Shown here piece after piece: positions 14,092-20,519 of a DNA stretch of 64,000 bases. The notes under the pieces were generated by a model. The model was not told the DNA's origin. It made no database searches and was given only the letters and a program-made list of their open reading frames with translations. Made by a program: the position numbers and the translations under genes. This stretch comes from a virus: the IMG/VR virus record IMGVR_UViG_3300006052_000009, positions 1-64,000 of that record, one strand, 5' to 3'. Numbering within the stretch: the first letter of the stretch is position 1; the number at the start of each line of letters is the position of its first letter.

Positions 14092-14428
14092 ATGAACACA
14101 CATTTCGACATTAATGAGCATGGGTGCAGAGACTTCCCGAAAGAGTCTCAATTAGAATTGGTACGTGCGATGGCACGTTCACAGATAGTATGGTCATGGG
14201 GTGCGCATGCATGGGCAAACGTATATGACAAGGGATTGAGGTTTTAGAGTCAATGGTCACCATCACAAAGGTCTTGTGTACATTGTTGTGAATGGTAGCG
14301 ACTTGTTCGATGTGTATCTGACTGACAACAAAGGTAAGATCAAGGAGAGTCTGATTGATGTGTATGTTGAAGACTTGATTAACACGATCGATCAGAGAGT
14401 TGAATACATTGATGCATACAAATTTTAA
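14092..14428 (+). CDS. conserved Bacteroidetes plasmid/phage protein, needs +1 frameshift
   Basis: The first frame gives 51 aa starting MNTHFDINEHGCRDFP and ending GLRF, then TAG at 14245-14247. From 14246, one base on, the frame continues RVNGHHHKGLVYIVVNGSDLFDVYL and ends at TAA 14426-14428. The joined product (about 111 aa) reads as one protein of a family I recognise from Bacteroidetes mobile elements, where GLRF and RVNGHHHKG are contiguous. The junction is TTT-TAG-A: tRNA-Phe could slip +1 within TTTT right at the stop, as in prfB-type frameshifting. Alternatives are a one-base insertion in the T run or an assembly error. Function of the family unknown. Confidence 0.7.
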
Positions 14429-14447
14429 TCTTAAACAATAAACGATC

Positions 14448-14600
14448 ATGAAAACGATTAGCACAACTGACGAGTTAGTTGCCATGAAGGCGAGACTCAC
14501 ACATTTCGAAGATGCGTATCAGGCATTAAATTCTGCTTGGATAAATGCGGAGTATGAATTTAATGATGGCATTCTTAATACTAATAATCCTACAGACTGA
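14448..14600 (+). CDS. hypothetical small protein (50 aa)
   Basis: Begins MKTISTTDELVAMKARLTHF and is mostly helical. The ATG is preceded by AACAATAAACGATC, a leader repeated before the DUF932 gene and, in part, before the 59-aa gene. Overlaps the next small gene out of frame. Function unknown. Confidence 0.6.
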   Translation: MKTISTTDELVAMKARLTHFEDAYQALNSAWINAEYEFNDGILNTNNPTD

Positions 14601-14673
14601 AGACGGATTAAAGACGAGTGTTCGAATAGAGGAGCATCAATTTAAAGAAATACTGAACACATTTAAGAGGTGA
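14563..14673 (+). CDS. hypothetical small protein (36 aa)
   Basis: Begins MMAFLILIILQTEDGLKTSV and ends in a helical KEILNTFKR. The first ten residues are hydrophobic; the rest reads like a real small protein. It overlaps the 50-aa gene by 38 nt in another frame. Moderate-to-low confidence because of its size. Confidence 0.4.
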   Translation: MMAFLILIILQTEDGLKTSVRIEEHQFKEILNTFKR

Positions 14674-14680
14674 ATTACCA

Positions 14681-14727
14681 TCCTGTGGGTGATTGGTTTT
14701 GCCCACAGGAGCAATGCGAATATTCGC
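14681..14727 (+). promoter_or_regulatory. double-hairpin leader of the DUF932 gene
   Basis: TCCTGTGGG (14681-14689) pairs with CCCACAGGA (14702-14710), a perfect 9-bp stem. Six nt later comes the 12-bp palindrome GCGAATATTCGC (14716-14727). The DUF932 ATG follows 25 nt on. There is no long U tract, so a regulatory leader or RNA-processing signal is more likely than a terminator. Confidence 0.5.
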
Positions 14728-14752
14728 AGATATTAAAAACAATAAACGATCT

Positions 14753-15457
14753 ATGGAAACTTATGTAGCGACAAGGGAGCAATTGATGGGAGTATCATTG
14801 CCCGAACAAACGAAGACTTACAAACCTGTAAGCCATGCACAATTGATTGACTTGACATTGGAGTCTATTGACAAGTCAGGATTTAAGTTAGCGAGTGAGG
14901 AGTATTCAGCATCACAGAATGGTCAGATTGCCAACGGCAAATTTGCGATTGCAAACTTGTTTGACACAGAGATGCAATTACAGATCGGATGGCAGAATAG
15001 TTACAACAAAAAACTGACCTTGAAGTTTGCCATTGGTTCGCGCATCTTCATCTGCTCGAATGGATGTGTACGTGGTGACTTTGGTAGTTTTAAAAGAAAG
15101 CATGTGGGTGATGTGCAGGAATTCACACCAGAGGCGATCACGGAATACATCAAGAGGAGTTCGGATGTGTTCACCTTGATGCAATCAGAGAGGGATGCCA
15201 TGAAGTCTGTGGGACTGACGGCTCGCGATCGTTCTACCTTGGTGGGTAGGATGTTCTTGGAGGAGGAATTGATCACAGCGACACAGCTAGGCATCATTGC
15301 ACGGGAGATCAAGGCACCGACACACGATTATAATGCCGAGGACAGTCTATGGGAGTTGTACAACTACACCACGTTTGCCTATAAGGAGATTAACCCAGCA
15401 TTGTGGATGAGTCAGCATATGAGTGCGCATGAGTTTTTTGTGTCACTCACCAAGTAG
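14753..15457 (+). CDS. DUF932 phage/plasmid-like protein (234 aa)
   Basis: Start at 14753 (METYVATREQLMG) follows the AACAATAAACGATC leader; longer versions would read through the hairpin leader. The family signature is the core IGWQNSYNKKLTLKFAIG followed by SRIFICSNGCV, with later helices. DUF932 proteins are widespread on phages and plasmids and their role is not settled. At 234 aa it is shorter than typical members, which often exceed 300 aa. Confidence 0.8.
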   Translation: METYVATREQLMGVSLPEQTKTYKPVSHAQLIDLTLESIDKSGFKLASEEYSASQNGQIANGKFAIANLFDTEMQLQIGWQNSYNKKLTLKFAIGSRIFICSNGCVRGDFGSFKRKHVGDVQEFTPEAITEYIKRSSDVFTLMQSERDAMKSVGLTARDRSTLVGRMFLEEELITATQLGIIAREIKAPTHDYNAEDSLWELYNYTTFAYKEINPALWMSQHMSAHEFFVSLTK

Positions 15458-15495
15458 AATGGTTCGTTGGGGAGGTTCGACTCCTCCCCTACTTG
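15451..15495 (+). promoter_or_regulatory. tRNA T-arm-like hairpin between DUF932 and the next gene
   Basis: Inner stem GGGGAGG (15469-15475) and CCTCCCC (15483-15489) enclose the 7-nt loop TTCGACT, which matches the tRNA T-loop consensus. Outer CAAGTA (15451-15456) pairs with TACTTG (15490-15495), like an acceptor stem. Twelve nt replace the D and anticodon arms, so it is not a tRNA. It overlaps the DUF932 stop codon. Confidence 0.5.
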
Positions 15496-15515
15496 CAAAC
15501 TAATTTTTAACGATC

Positions 15516-15695
15516 ATGTACACACAACTAACCATTGAACAGGCCTTGGCTGAGCTGATCAGCCTCCACGGAGTATTGATTAAGATTAAGGACGCGCCAG
15601 GCATTGAGCCGGTGCTCAAGACATTGGATTCTGCCTACAAGGCATTGGACGACATGGCTCAGGATTATGCAAACTATTTGGAGGAAAGGAGGTAA
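15516..15695 (+). CDS. hypothetical helical protein (59 aa)
   Basis: Begins MYTQLTIEQALAELISLHGV and ends YANYLEERR; two amphipathic helices. The ATG is preceded by TTTTTAACGATC, the leader motif of this gene block. Its stop lies 4 nt before the repeat-protein gene, and its last codons supply that gene's strong ribosome binding site. Confidence 0.65.
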   Translation: MYTQLTIEQALAELISLHGVLIKIKDAPGIEPVLKTLDSAYKALDDMAQDYANYLEERR

Positions 15696-15699
15696 CGCC

Positions 15700-16359
15700 A
15701 TGAATACAAAAACGATTAACGGAATCAAATACATCGTTTACGAGGCTGGTATGGTCTTAAGCGATGAAACAAAATCATACTATTTCGAAAATGATTTGGA
15801 TTATGATGGGGATTTGAAATGCTTGTATTTGTATGCAATCAAAAGCGTAACGGTCCGAGGCAATCAGGATGTCCGAGGCAATCAGTATGTCGGAGGCAAT
15901 CAGTATGTCGGAGGCAATCAGGATGTCCGAGGCAATCAGTATGTCGGAGGCAATCAGTATGTCGGAGGCAATCAGGATGTCCGAGGCAATCAGTATGTCG
16001 GAGGCAATCAGTATGTCGGAGGCAATCAGTATGTCGGAGGCTATCAGTATGTCGGAGGCAATCAGGATGTCCGAGGCTATCAGTATGTCGGAGGCAATCA
16101 GGATGTCCGAGGCCATCAGGATGTGAGGTACCTCATTGTTTACTGTTTTTGCAAATATCCTATTAGATTAGATAGAGATTCCGATGAAATAAAAATTGGA
16201 TGTGTCTCTAAAACTACGGATGGATGGAATGACTTTTTCGATAATAAGCAAACTATTTCTATGAGTGCAGAGGATAGAAACTATAAGAAACTGGCCGCTG
16301 CTTTGAATGCTGCCATTGCGATGAGGGATGTTTTAAAAGTTATGAACGATAAGCCATGA
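15700..16359 (+). CDS. hexapeptide-repeat protein, predicted beta-helix (219 aa)
   Basis: Start at 15700 (MNTKTINGIKYIVYEAG) is fixed by AAAGGAGGT 5-6 nt upstream, one of the few clear Shine-Dalgarno sequences here. About 55 N-terminal residues lead into 15 hexapeptides (residues 55-144) of types V-G-G-N-Q-Y and V-R-G-N-Q-D. A C-terminal region (residues 145-219) ends in an amphipathic helix. A Val/Gly hexapeptide period recalls left-handed beta-helix proteins, where three hexapeptides make one coil, so 15 units would give five coils. Function unknown; scaffold, DNA-mimic or surface roles are all possible. Confidence 0.75.
   Translation: MNTKTINGIKYIVYEAGMVLSDETKSYYFENDLDYDGDLKCLYLYAIKSVTVRGNQDVRGNQYVGGNQYVGGNQDVRGNQYVGGNQYVGGNQDVRGNQYVGGNQYVGGNQYVGGYQYVGGNQDVRGYQYVGGNQDVRGHQDVRYLIVYCFCKYPIRLDRDSDEIKIGCVSKTTDGWNDFFDNKQTISMSAEDRNYKKLAAALNAAIAMRDVLKVMNDKP
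15862..16131. repeat. 15 tandem 18-bp repeats
   Basis: Two unit types differ at two codons: A (AATCAGGATGTCCGAGGC) and B (AATCAGTATGTCGGAGGC). Order is A-B-B three times, then B, B', A, B', A and a diverged A. B' begins TAT instead of AAT and the last unit begins CAT. The array sits entirely inside the hexapeptide-repeat gene and its length is a multiple of 3, so unit gain or loss keeps frame. Confidence 0.9.
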
Positions 16360-16469
16360 TCGTCATCTATTGGAACGGTCATCGCTGGGAGTTTAACGAT
16401 CAAGAGGGATATGCATTCCTTGAGTATTGGAAGTTAAAGGGTGATGGCGCAAATGTATTTAAGAAATGA
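16356..16469 (+). CDS. hypothetical small protein (37 aa)
   Basis: Begins MIVIYWNGHRWEFNDQEGYA and ends GANVFKK. Overlaps the repeat protein stop and the next gene start, both as ATGA, which strongly supports translation despite its size. Aromatic beta-rich N-terminus; function unknown. Confidence 0.6.
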   Translation: MIVIYWNGHRWEFNDQEGYAFLEYWKLKGDGANVFKK

Positions 16470-16651
16470 GGAAAACCAAAAAACCTGAATGGATCAAGAA
16501 AGCAATTCGCAATCAAAATGCGAGGAAGAGATACTTTATGAAACGATATGGTAATCTTGATCGCATGGAAGTGATTGAGGCAAAATTTCAACACATGATG
16601 GATGAATGGTCATTCAATGATGAACTTAAAAAAATGGAAGATATTAAATGA
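16466..16651 (+). CDS. hypothetical basic helical protein (61 aa)
   Basis: Begins MRKTKKPEWIKKAIRNQNAR; Lys/Arg-rich first half, acidic helix in the second half. Could bind nucleic acid. Coupled to the 37-aa gene by ATGA; followed by a structured RNA element. Confidence 0.6.
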   Translation: MRKTKKPEWIKKAIRNQNARKRYFMKRYGNLDRMEVIEAKFQHMMDEWSFNDELKKMEDIK

Positions 16652-16654
16652 CTA

Positions 16655-16718
16655 GGTGGTAGCCTTCGGGCGCACGTTCATGTTTTACTTGATCGTTTTC
16701 ATGGACGGCCACCTTTTT
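16655..16718 (+). ncRNA. candidate three-way-junction RNA leader with T tract
   Basis: Outer stem GGTGGT (16655-16660) with GCCACC (16708-16713, one G-U). Hairpin 1 GCC-TTCG-GGC (16662-16671) has a stable C(UUCG)G tetraloop. Hairpin 2 is GTTCATG (16676-16682) with CATGGAC (16700-16706, one G-U). TTTTT follows at 16714-16718. This compact fold sits 15 nt before the ATG of the 101-aa gene; it could be an attenuator, a riboswitch-like leader or a small RNA. Confidence 0.45.
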
Positions 16719-16733
16719 AACTGCAAACTAATT

Positions 16734-17039
16734 ATGGAAAAGAAAAAACTTTTAGGCGATTGGACAAGAAAAGAATTTGAGGCTCTCCCATGTAGAGCAT
16801 GGGATGAGGAGATTGAATTCACTTCTATGGTTATACTACCAACAAGACGCATTCATGATTCGGGCTACAGATGCATGGATTTTGTTGCGTGCAAAAATCA
16901 GGTTCCTTTCGTTCGTCTTTCAGGGTGCTCTGATGTAATCCACGTTGATGGCATCGGTGGTTATGGTAAGGACTGGCTAAACTCACATCGGATGACATGC
17001 GGTAGTGCGCTATCTTCATTTGAATTATACAGTTTATGA
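16734..17039 (+). CDS. hypothetical protein (101 aa)
   Basis: Start at 16734 (MEKKKLLGDWTRKEFEALPC), directly after a GCAAACTAATT leader; starting further upstream would translate the structured element. Middle is beta-rich (EEIEFTSMVILPTRRIH), with Cys and His but no clear zinc site. Function unknown. ATGA overlap with the next microprotein. Confidence 0.6.
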   Translation: MEKKKLLGDWTRKEFEALPCRAWDEEIEFTSMVILPTRRIHDSGYRCMDFVACKNQVPFVRLSGCSDVIHVDGIGGYGKDWLNSHRMTCGSALSSFELYSL

Positions 17040-17131
17040 AACCGCTACCTGCATCTTTACTGACTATCTTCATCGGCTATATATTGGCCTTTGTGATCTT
17101 TGTTTTACTAGTTAAATTGATATCGCTATGA
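17036..17131 (+). CDS. membrane microprotein (31 aa)
   Basis: Begins MKPLPASLLTIFIGYILAFV; nearly all hydrophobic, one transmembrane helix. Linked by ATGA overlaps to both neighbours. Confidence 0.5.
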   Translation: MKPLPASLLTIFIGYILAFVIFVLLVKLISL

Positions 17132-17301
17132 AAACACATTTGAAGACGATAGGGGTAATGATGTTGATATTCACATATTGGATATTAATCTGGTGGGCAA
17201 TGGCTGAGTTTAAATGGCTGGCATGGGCAGTAATATGGATTTTAGGTGGAGGATTACTTGTTTGTTTATATGTCATTATTTACAAATCTCTGAAGCCATG
17301 A
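17128..17301 (+). CDS. two-helix membrane protein (57 aa)
   Basis: Begins MKTHLKTIGVMMLIFTYWIL, then a second hydrophobic block WLAWAVIWILGGGLLVCLY and a Lys-containing end. Two transmembrane helices with a short loop. ATGA-linked to both neighbours. A holin-like role is possible but it lies far from the lysis genes near 60 kb. Confidence 0.55.
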   Translation: MKTHLKTIGVMMLIFTYWILIWWAMAEFKWLAWAVIWILGGGLLVCLYVIIYKSLKP

Positions 17302-17495
17302 AAATAAGAATCGAAGTACAATGTGAACTTTGCAAAGGCAATGGTTATGTTGATAGAACATTATGTCCTTACTGTGATGGTAAGGGATGGATTAAAATGC
17401 CAATGATATTAAGTCAAAAAAGATATGTTCCTGATGATGAGACTTATTTGGTTGTTGAGTTTTTAATTGATAATAAACAAGAAGTAGAACTATGA
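17298..17495 (+). CDS. DnaJ-type zinc-finger small protein (65 aa)
   Basis: CELCKGNG (residues 9-16) and CPYCDGKG (residues 23-30) are two CxxCxGxG motifs, the zinc-binding repeat of the DnaJ central domain, and four Cys would bind one zinc. Stand-alone versions of this module are common in small bacterial and phage proteins and may bind unfolded proteins or RNA. Start at 17298 supported by ATGA with the upstream gene; the C-terminal half is beta-rich and acidic. Confidence 0.7.
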   Translation: MKIRIEVQCELCKGNGYVDRTLCPYCDGKGWIKMPMILSQKRYVPDDETYLVVEFLIDNKQEVEL

Positions 17496-17650
17496 CCTAC
17501 GATGTTCGCGAATATAACTCAGGGCGACTAGTCCGCACGGTAAGGTGGAATTTGCCCATTGGCATGGCTCGCTTTTATAAGCGATTACTGGAGAACTCTC
17601 CGCACATGGATGGCAGTAAGTTTGAGATTGAACTAAACAAGAAGGTATGA
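17492..17650 (+). CDS. hypothetical basic protein (52 aa)
   Basis: Begins MTYDVREYNSGRLVRTVRWN and ends KFEIELNKKV. ATGA overlaps on both sides make it a credible gene. Predicted beta hairpin plus helix; function unknown. Confidence 0.6.
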   Translation: MTYDVREYNSGRLVRTVRWNLPIGMARFYKRLLENSPHMDGSKFEIELNKKV

Positions 17651-17955
17651 GAATAAATCTGGCTGAACTTCTAAAACAAAATGGGGTAGCATTAACCCGA
17701 GGGAGCAAACTATTTTTACTTTTCCTATTGTCTGGCTGCATCACAAGCAACAATCGATTCTACAACACGATTACTGACTGCAAACTAATTGTGCTCGACA
17801 AGAGGTACGTACCTGGCTTTCAGTCTCCAGATAAATATCTGCTGAAAGTGTACGAAAGTGGTGAGTATCGGTGGCTAAGTTCATCGGTGTCACAGTACAA
17901 AGTTCTTGCCATTGGTGATACGCTGAAGACAACACTAATACAGAAGGTGCAATGA
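17647..17955 (+). CDS. putative lipoprotein (102 aa)
   Basis: Residues 18-30 form a hydrophobic stretch ending LLSGC, a lipobox, with Ser/Asn after the Cys. A 17-residue charged segment precedes it, longer than usual for a signal peptide; the start is fixed by ATGA with the upstream gene. The mature part is beta-rich (YLLKVYESGEYRWLSS). Phage lipoproteins often serve superinfection exclusion or lysis; which applies here is unknown. Confidence 0.6.
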   Translation: MRINLAELLKQNGVALTRGSKLFLLFLLSGCITSNNRFYNTITDCKLIVLDKRYVPGFQSPDKYLLKVYESGEYRWLSSSVSQYKVLAIGDTLKTTLIQKVQ

Positions 17956-18146
17956 GTTGGACACAAGAATTTAAAGGGGCTGCATTTCTTTTTACGAAAA
18001 AAGATGAATCGACAGAACTTCATCCATTACAGAATTTTCAATATCGCTTTCGCAACGGCCAGTTCGTGATCGCTTTGAATGAAGACCACGCTCGCTTCCT
18101 CACTGGCAACAAGACAGAAGTATTTTCATGTAATCCATTAAACTAA
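17952..18146 (+). CDS. hypothetical protein (64 aa)
   Basis: Begins MSWTQEFKGAAFLFTKKDES; mixed alpha/beta small protein. ATGA overlap with the lipoprotein gene. The stop is followed by an AACTAACCAATT leader for the next gene. No family recognised. Confidence 0.6.
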   Translation: MSWTQEFKGAAFLFTKKDESTELHPLQNFQYRFRNGQFVIALNEDHARFLTGNKTEVFSCNPLN

Positions 18147-18158
18147 CCAATTAAAACT

Positions 18159-18596
18159 ATGAGTGAATTTGAAAGACAACAAAAACTAGAAGAAAAGGAG
18201 CAACTTAATACCATCTTTCGCATCACGCGATTTGTTGGTACTTCTTTAATCCTTGTAATCGGACTGCTGATGTGGGGGTGTCCCAACTACAACGTATATC
18301 AGCAGAACTTAGAAGGTGAGGCTGAACTCGCAAGAGCCACTCAGAACAGGCAGATTAAAATTCAGGAGGCCAGAGCAAAGATGGAGGCTGCAAAAGATTT
18401 GGCCACGGCAGAGATCATTCGTGCCGAGGGTGTTGCTAAGGCAAACGCAATCATCGGTGAGAGTCTTAAGAACAATGAAAGCTACTTGCGCTATCTTTGG
18501 ATCGACAACATGGATAAGACTGAGAACCAAGTGATCTACATTCCAACTGAGGCTGGCTTACCTATACTTGAGGCAGGGAGACTGAAGAAACCATGA
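18159..18596 (+). CDS. membrane-anchored band-7/SPFH-like protein (145 aa)
   Basis: N-terminal cytoplasmic helix, a transmembrane segment (residues 29-42, LILVIGLLMWGC), then an Ala/Glu-rich helix (EARAKMEAAKDLATAEIIRA) and an end IYIPTEAGLPILEAG. The helix and ending resemble the C-terminal half of prohibitin/SPFH proteins, though the SPFH globular domain is missing or reduced. Likely forms a membrane oligomer. Preceded by AACTAACCAATTAAAACT and coupled by ATGA to the 163-aa gene. Confidence 0.6.
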   Translation: MSEFERQQKLEEKEQLNTIFRITRFVGTSLILVIGLLMWGCPNYNVYQQNLEGEAELARATQNRQIKIQEARAKMEAAKDLATAEIIRAEGVAKANAIIGESLKNNESYLRYLWIDNMDKTENQVIYIPTEAGLPILEAGRLKKP

Positions 18597-19084
18597 CTTT
18601 CAAAGACACCGACATCTTCAAAAAGTACAAGCATCCGAACAAGGAGAAGGTGCTCAAGTACGTGGAGTTCATGAACGACAAGAACTCCACGTACATACGC
18701 ATTGAGAACATTGAGGAACGCAAGAAGGCATGCCAGCATGCGAGTGGATTGGATATCGTACCTGAAGACAAGGACTACAAAGACTTGGTGGTGTACTACC
18801 TGAGTTACTGGCAACATCACAACAAGTTCTCGTTGCTTAGAACAAGGGAGGATTTGCTGATTGAAACCTTAAAAAACATGAATGAGCCAATAGATGAGAA
18901 ATCAGATGAGGATCAACGATTAAAAAATGTTAAATTGAAACTTGATTTGGATATTCTTGCAAATCGATTAATCGAGGGGATTGAAGAATTATACAATTCT
19001 ATTTATGGTGATTTTAAAAAAGAAGGTGAGGAGCACATAAAACAAGCATTAAGCCCTGAGCAAAGACTTAAAAATAAAAAATAG
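18593..19084 (+). CDS. hypothetical helical protein before the packaging genes (163 aa)
   Basis: All-helical, charged protein (for example KLKLDLDILANRLIEGIEEL near residues 112-131). It lies just upstream of the muramidase and large terminase, so a small-terminase or virion role is possible, but there is no helix-turn-helix I can defend. Immediately followed by a homing endonuclease gene. Confidence 0.65.
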   Translation: MTFKDTDIFKKYKHPNKEKVLKYVEFMNDKNSTYIRIENIEERKKACQHASGLDIVPEDKDYKDLVVYYLSYWQHHNKFSLLRTREDLLIETLKNMNEPIDEKSDEDQRLKNVKLKLDLDILANRLIEGIEELYNSIYGDFKKEGEEHIKQALSPEQRLKNKK

Positions 19085-19870
19085 ATGCAAACTGGAGTTT
19101 ACACTATTACTAATAAAATAACCAATCAGATTTATGTTGGTTCCACTGGTAAAAGTTTTAAAGAAAGATGGTGGAAACACAAAAATCAATTCAAGCTAGG
19201 TAACCATTACAATCCATATTTAAGATACGCTGTTGCTTTTTATGGGATAGATAATTTTGAGTTTGAAGTTTTAGAAGAATGCGAACCAAGTCATTGCGTA
19301 TTCATGGAGCAGTATTGGATGAATTTACTTTGCTCATATGATTTAAATTTTGGATACAACTTTAAAACCAATGTAACTAGCAATTTAGGTGCAAAGCATT
19401 CAGAAGAAACCAAGCGAAAAATTTCATTAGGTAATAAAGGAAAAATAAGCCCAATGCGTGGAAAAAAATTGTCTGAGGAAACAAAGGCAAAAATGAGTAA
19501 GTCTCAATCTGGACGTAAAATGAAGGAAGAATTTTGTATTAAAAATGGATTAAGAAAAAAAGGTAATAAATACTGGTTGGGTAAAAAACATTCTGAAGCC
19601 ACAAAAAAAAGATTGTCGCAATATAGAACAGGCAAACAATCGCCCATGAAAGGAGTAAAATTTTCAGAAGAACGCATCAACCAAATGATTACAAACCCCA
19701 TCAGAAAAAAAACAATTTTACAATTTAATAAAGAAGGAGTTTTTATAAAAGAATGGCCATCAATAAGAGGTGCAGCAAGAATTCTAAATTTGCAACATTC
19801 AAATATTGCCTCTTGCGCAAAAGGAATAGCTAAATCTTGTGGTGGATTCATTTGGAAATTTTATTCCTAA
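19085..19870 (+). CDS. GIY-YIG homing endonuclease with NUMOD modules
   Basis: Free-standing homing endonuclease. GIY-YIG nuclease at residues 1-95 (GVYTITN followed by IYVGSTG). NUMOD3 DNA-binding repeats follow (AKHSEETKRKIS, KKLSEETKAKMS, KKHSEATKKRLS and KFSEERINQM), then a NUMOD1-like C-terminus. Starts immediately after the stop of the preceding gene. Its TAA stop forms the first bases of the downstream promoter box TAACTTTG. More AT-rich than its neighbours, consistent with recent mobility. A second copy of the family lies at 29113. Confidence 0.88.
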   Translation: MQTGVYTITNKITNQIYVGSTGKSFKERWWKHKNQFKLGNHYNPYLRYAVAFYGIDNFEFEVLEECEPSHCVFMEQYWMNLLCSYDLNFGYNFKTNVTSNLGAKHSEETKRKISLGNKGKISPMRGKKLSEETKAKMSKSQSGRKMKEEFCIKNGLRKKGNKYWLGKKHSEATKKRLSQYRTGKQSPMKGVKFSEERINQMITNPIRKKTILQFNKEGVFIKEWPSIRGAARILNLQHSNIASCAKGIAKSCGGFIWKFYS

Positions 19871-19875
19871 CTTTG
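19868..19875 (+). promoter_or_regulatory. late-type promoter box TAACTTTG
   Basis: Perfect TAnnTTTG after a T-rich stretch (AATTTTATTCC), 6 nt before the muramidase ATG. It shares TAA with the endonuclease stop. No -33 element at 18-19 nt. Confidence 0.55.
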
Positions 19876-19881
19876 TCTACT

Positions 19882-20511
19882 ATGAAAAAGATTATCTTAA
19901 CACTTACACTCGTTGCAATAGCATTCTATTGCTATGAGTCACCGTTGCGAGATCGAAGATCACACCTAGCCAAGCCTCAAGCCTCCTTCTTGGAGGCTTT
20001 CGCATTTATAAAGGGGCATGAGGGACACTACGCAAATGATGTTTCAGATAGGGGTGGTGAGACATACACAGGCATCACTCGCAAGTGGAACAGAGATTGG
20101 AAGGGCTGGAAGTTCATCGATCAGGCCAAACCACTCAGGCAAAATGATAGCGTTGGTGGACTTGTTCCTCACTACGTGCTCGACTACTACCTCACCATCT
20201 GGGTGCGCGAAGGCTTTTATATGATAAGAGATCAGCAGGTTGCTAATTATGTGATGGACTTCCGGCTCAATGGAACCATTGGCACAATGATCACCAAGCG
20301 AGTGATGAGGGAGATGGGTGCAAAGATTGTAGTTAATAACGTGATGGACGAGGCAACTTGTATACAGATGAATAGATTGGATAAAAAAGAGTTTCTTAAA
20401 AGACTTAGCAATCGCAGGGTGCAGTTCTATCAGAATGTAGCAAGGCGCGATCCGAGTCAGAAGAAATTTCTAAACCACTGGCTGTATCGTGCAAGGCGAG
20501 TTCAAGTTTGA
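19882..20511 (+). CDS. GH108-type muramidase (endolysin) with N-terminal signal anchor
   Basis: Start at 19882 (MKKIILTLTLVAIAFYCYES), just after the promoter; the N-terminus is a hydrophobic signal or anchor. Residues 38-62 carry FIKGHEGHYANDVSDRGGET followed by YTGIT, the signature of the GH108 family, with the Glu in HEG as the expected catalytic acid. The remaining 145 residues include a helical C-terminal peptidoglycan-binding type region. Cleaves host peptidoglycan, either for lysis or at entry. Signal-anchor-release type export is likely. Confidence 0.85.
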   Translation: MKKIILTLTLVAIAFYCYESPLRDRRSHLAKPQASFLEAFAFIKGHEGHYANDVSDRGGETYTGITRKWNRDWKGWKFIDQAKPLRQNDSVGGLVPHYVLDYYLTIWVREGFYMIRDQQVANYVMDFRLNGTIGTMITKRVMREMGAKIVVNNVMDEATCIQMNRLDKKEFLKRLSNRRVQFYQNVARRDPSQKKFLNHWLYRARRVQV

Positions 20512-20519
20512 TATCTTTG
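20512..20519 (+). promoter_or_regulatory. late-type promoter box TATCTTTG
   Basis: Perfect TAnnTTTG directly after the muramidase stop, 15 nt before the terminase ATG. GACTAACTGACA lies between, the phage's usual leader motif. Confidence 0.55.

Noticed and set aside
14092-14428. TAG recoded to an amino acid
   Set aside because: Other genes end normally at TAG, and the family continues in the +1 frame, not in frame after TAG.
15451-15497. Complete tRNA gene
   Set aside because: T-arm and acceptor-like pairing are present, but there is no D arm or anticodon arm; the insert is only 12 nt.
15775-16126. Open frames on both strands across the 18-bp repeats (for example ASDILI repeats on the minus strand)
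   Set aside because: The repeat unit is a multiple of three without stops in several frames, so open frames are automatic. Only the frame from 15700 has a ribosome binding site and flanking non-repeat domains.
15862-16131. Tandem repeats considered as a CRISPR array
   Set aside because: Units are 18 bp, directly adjacent with no spacers, and lie in frame inside a gene.
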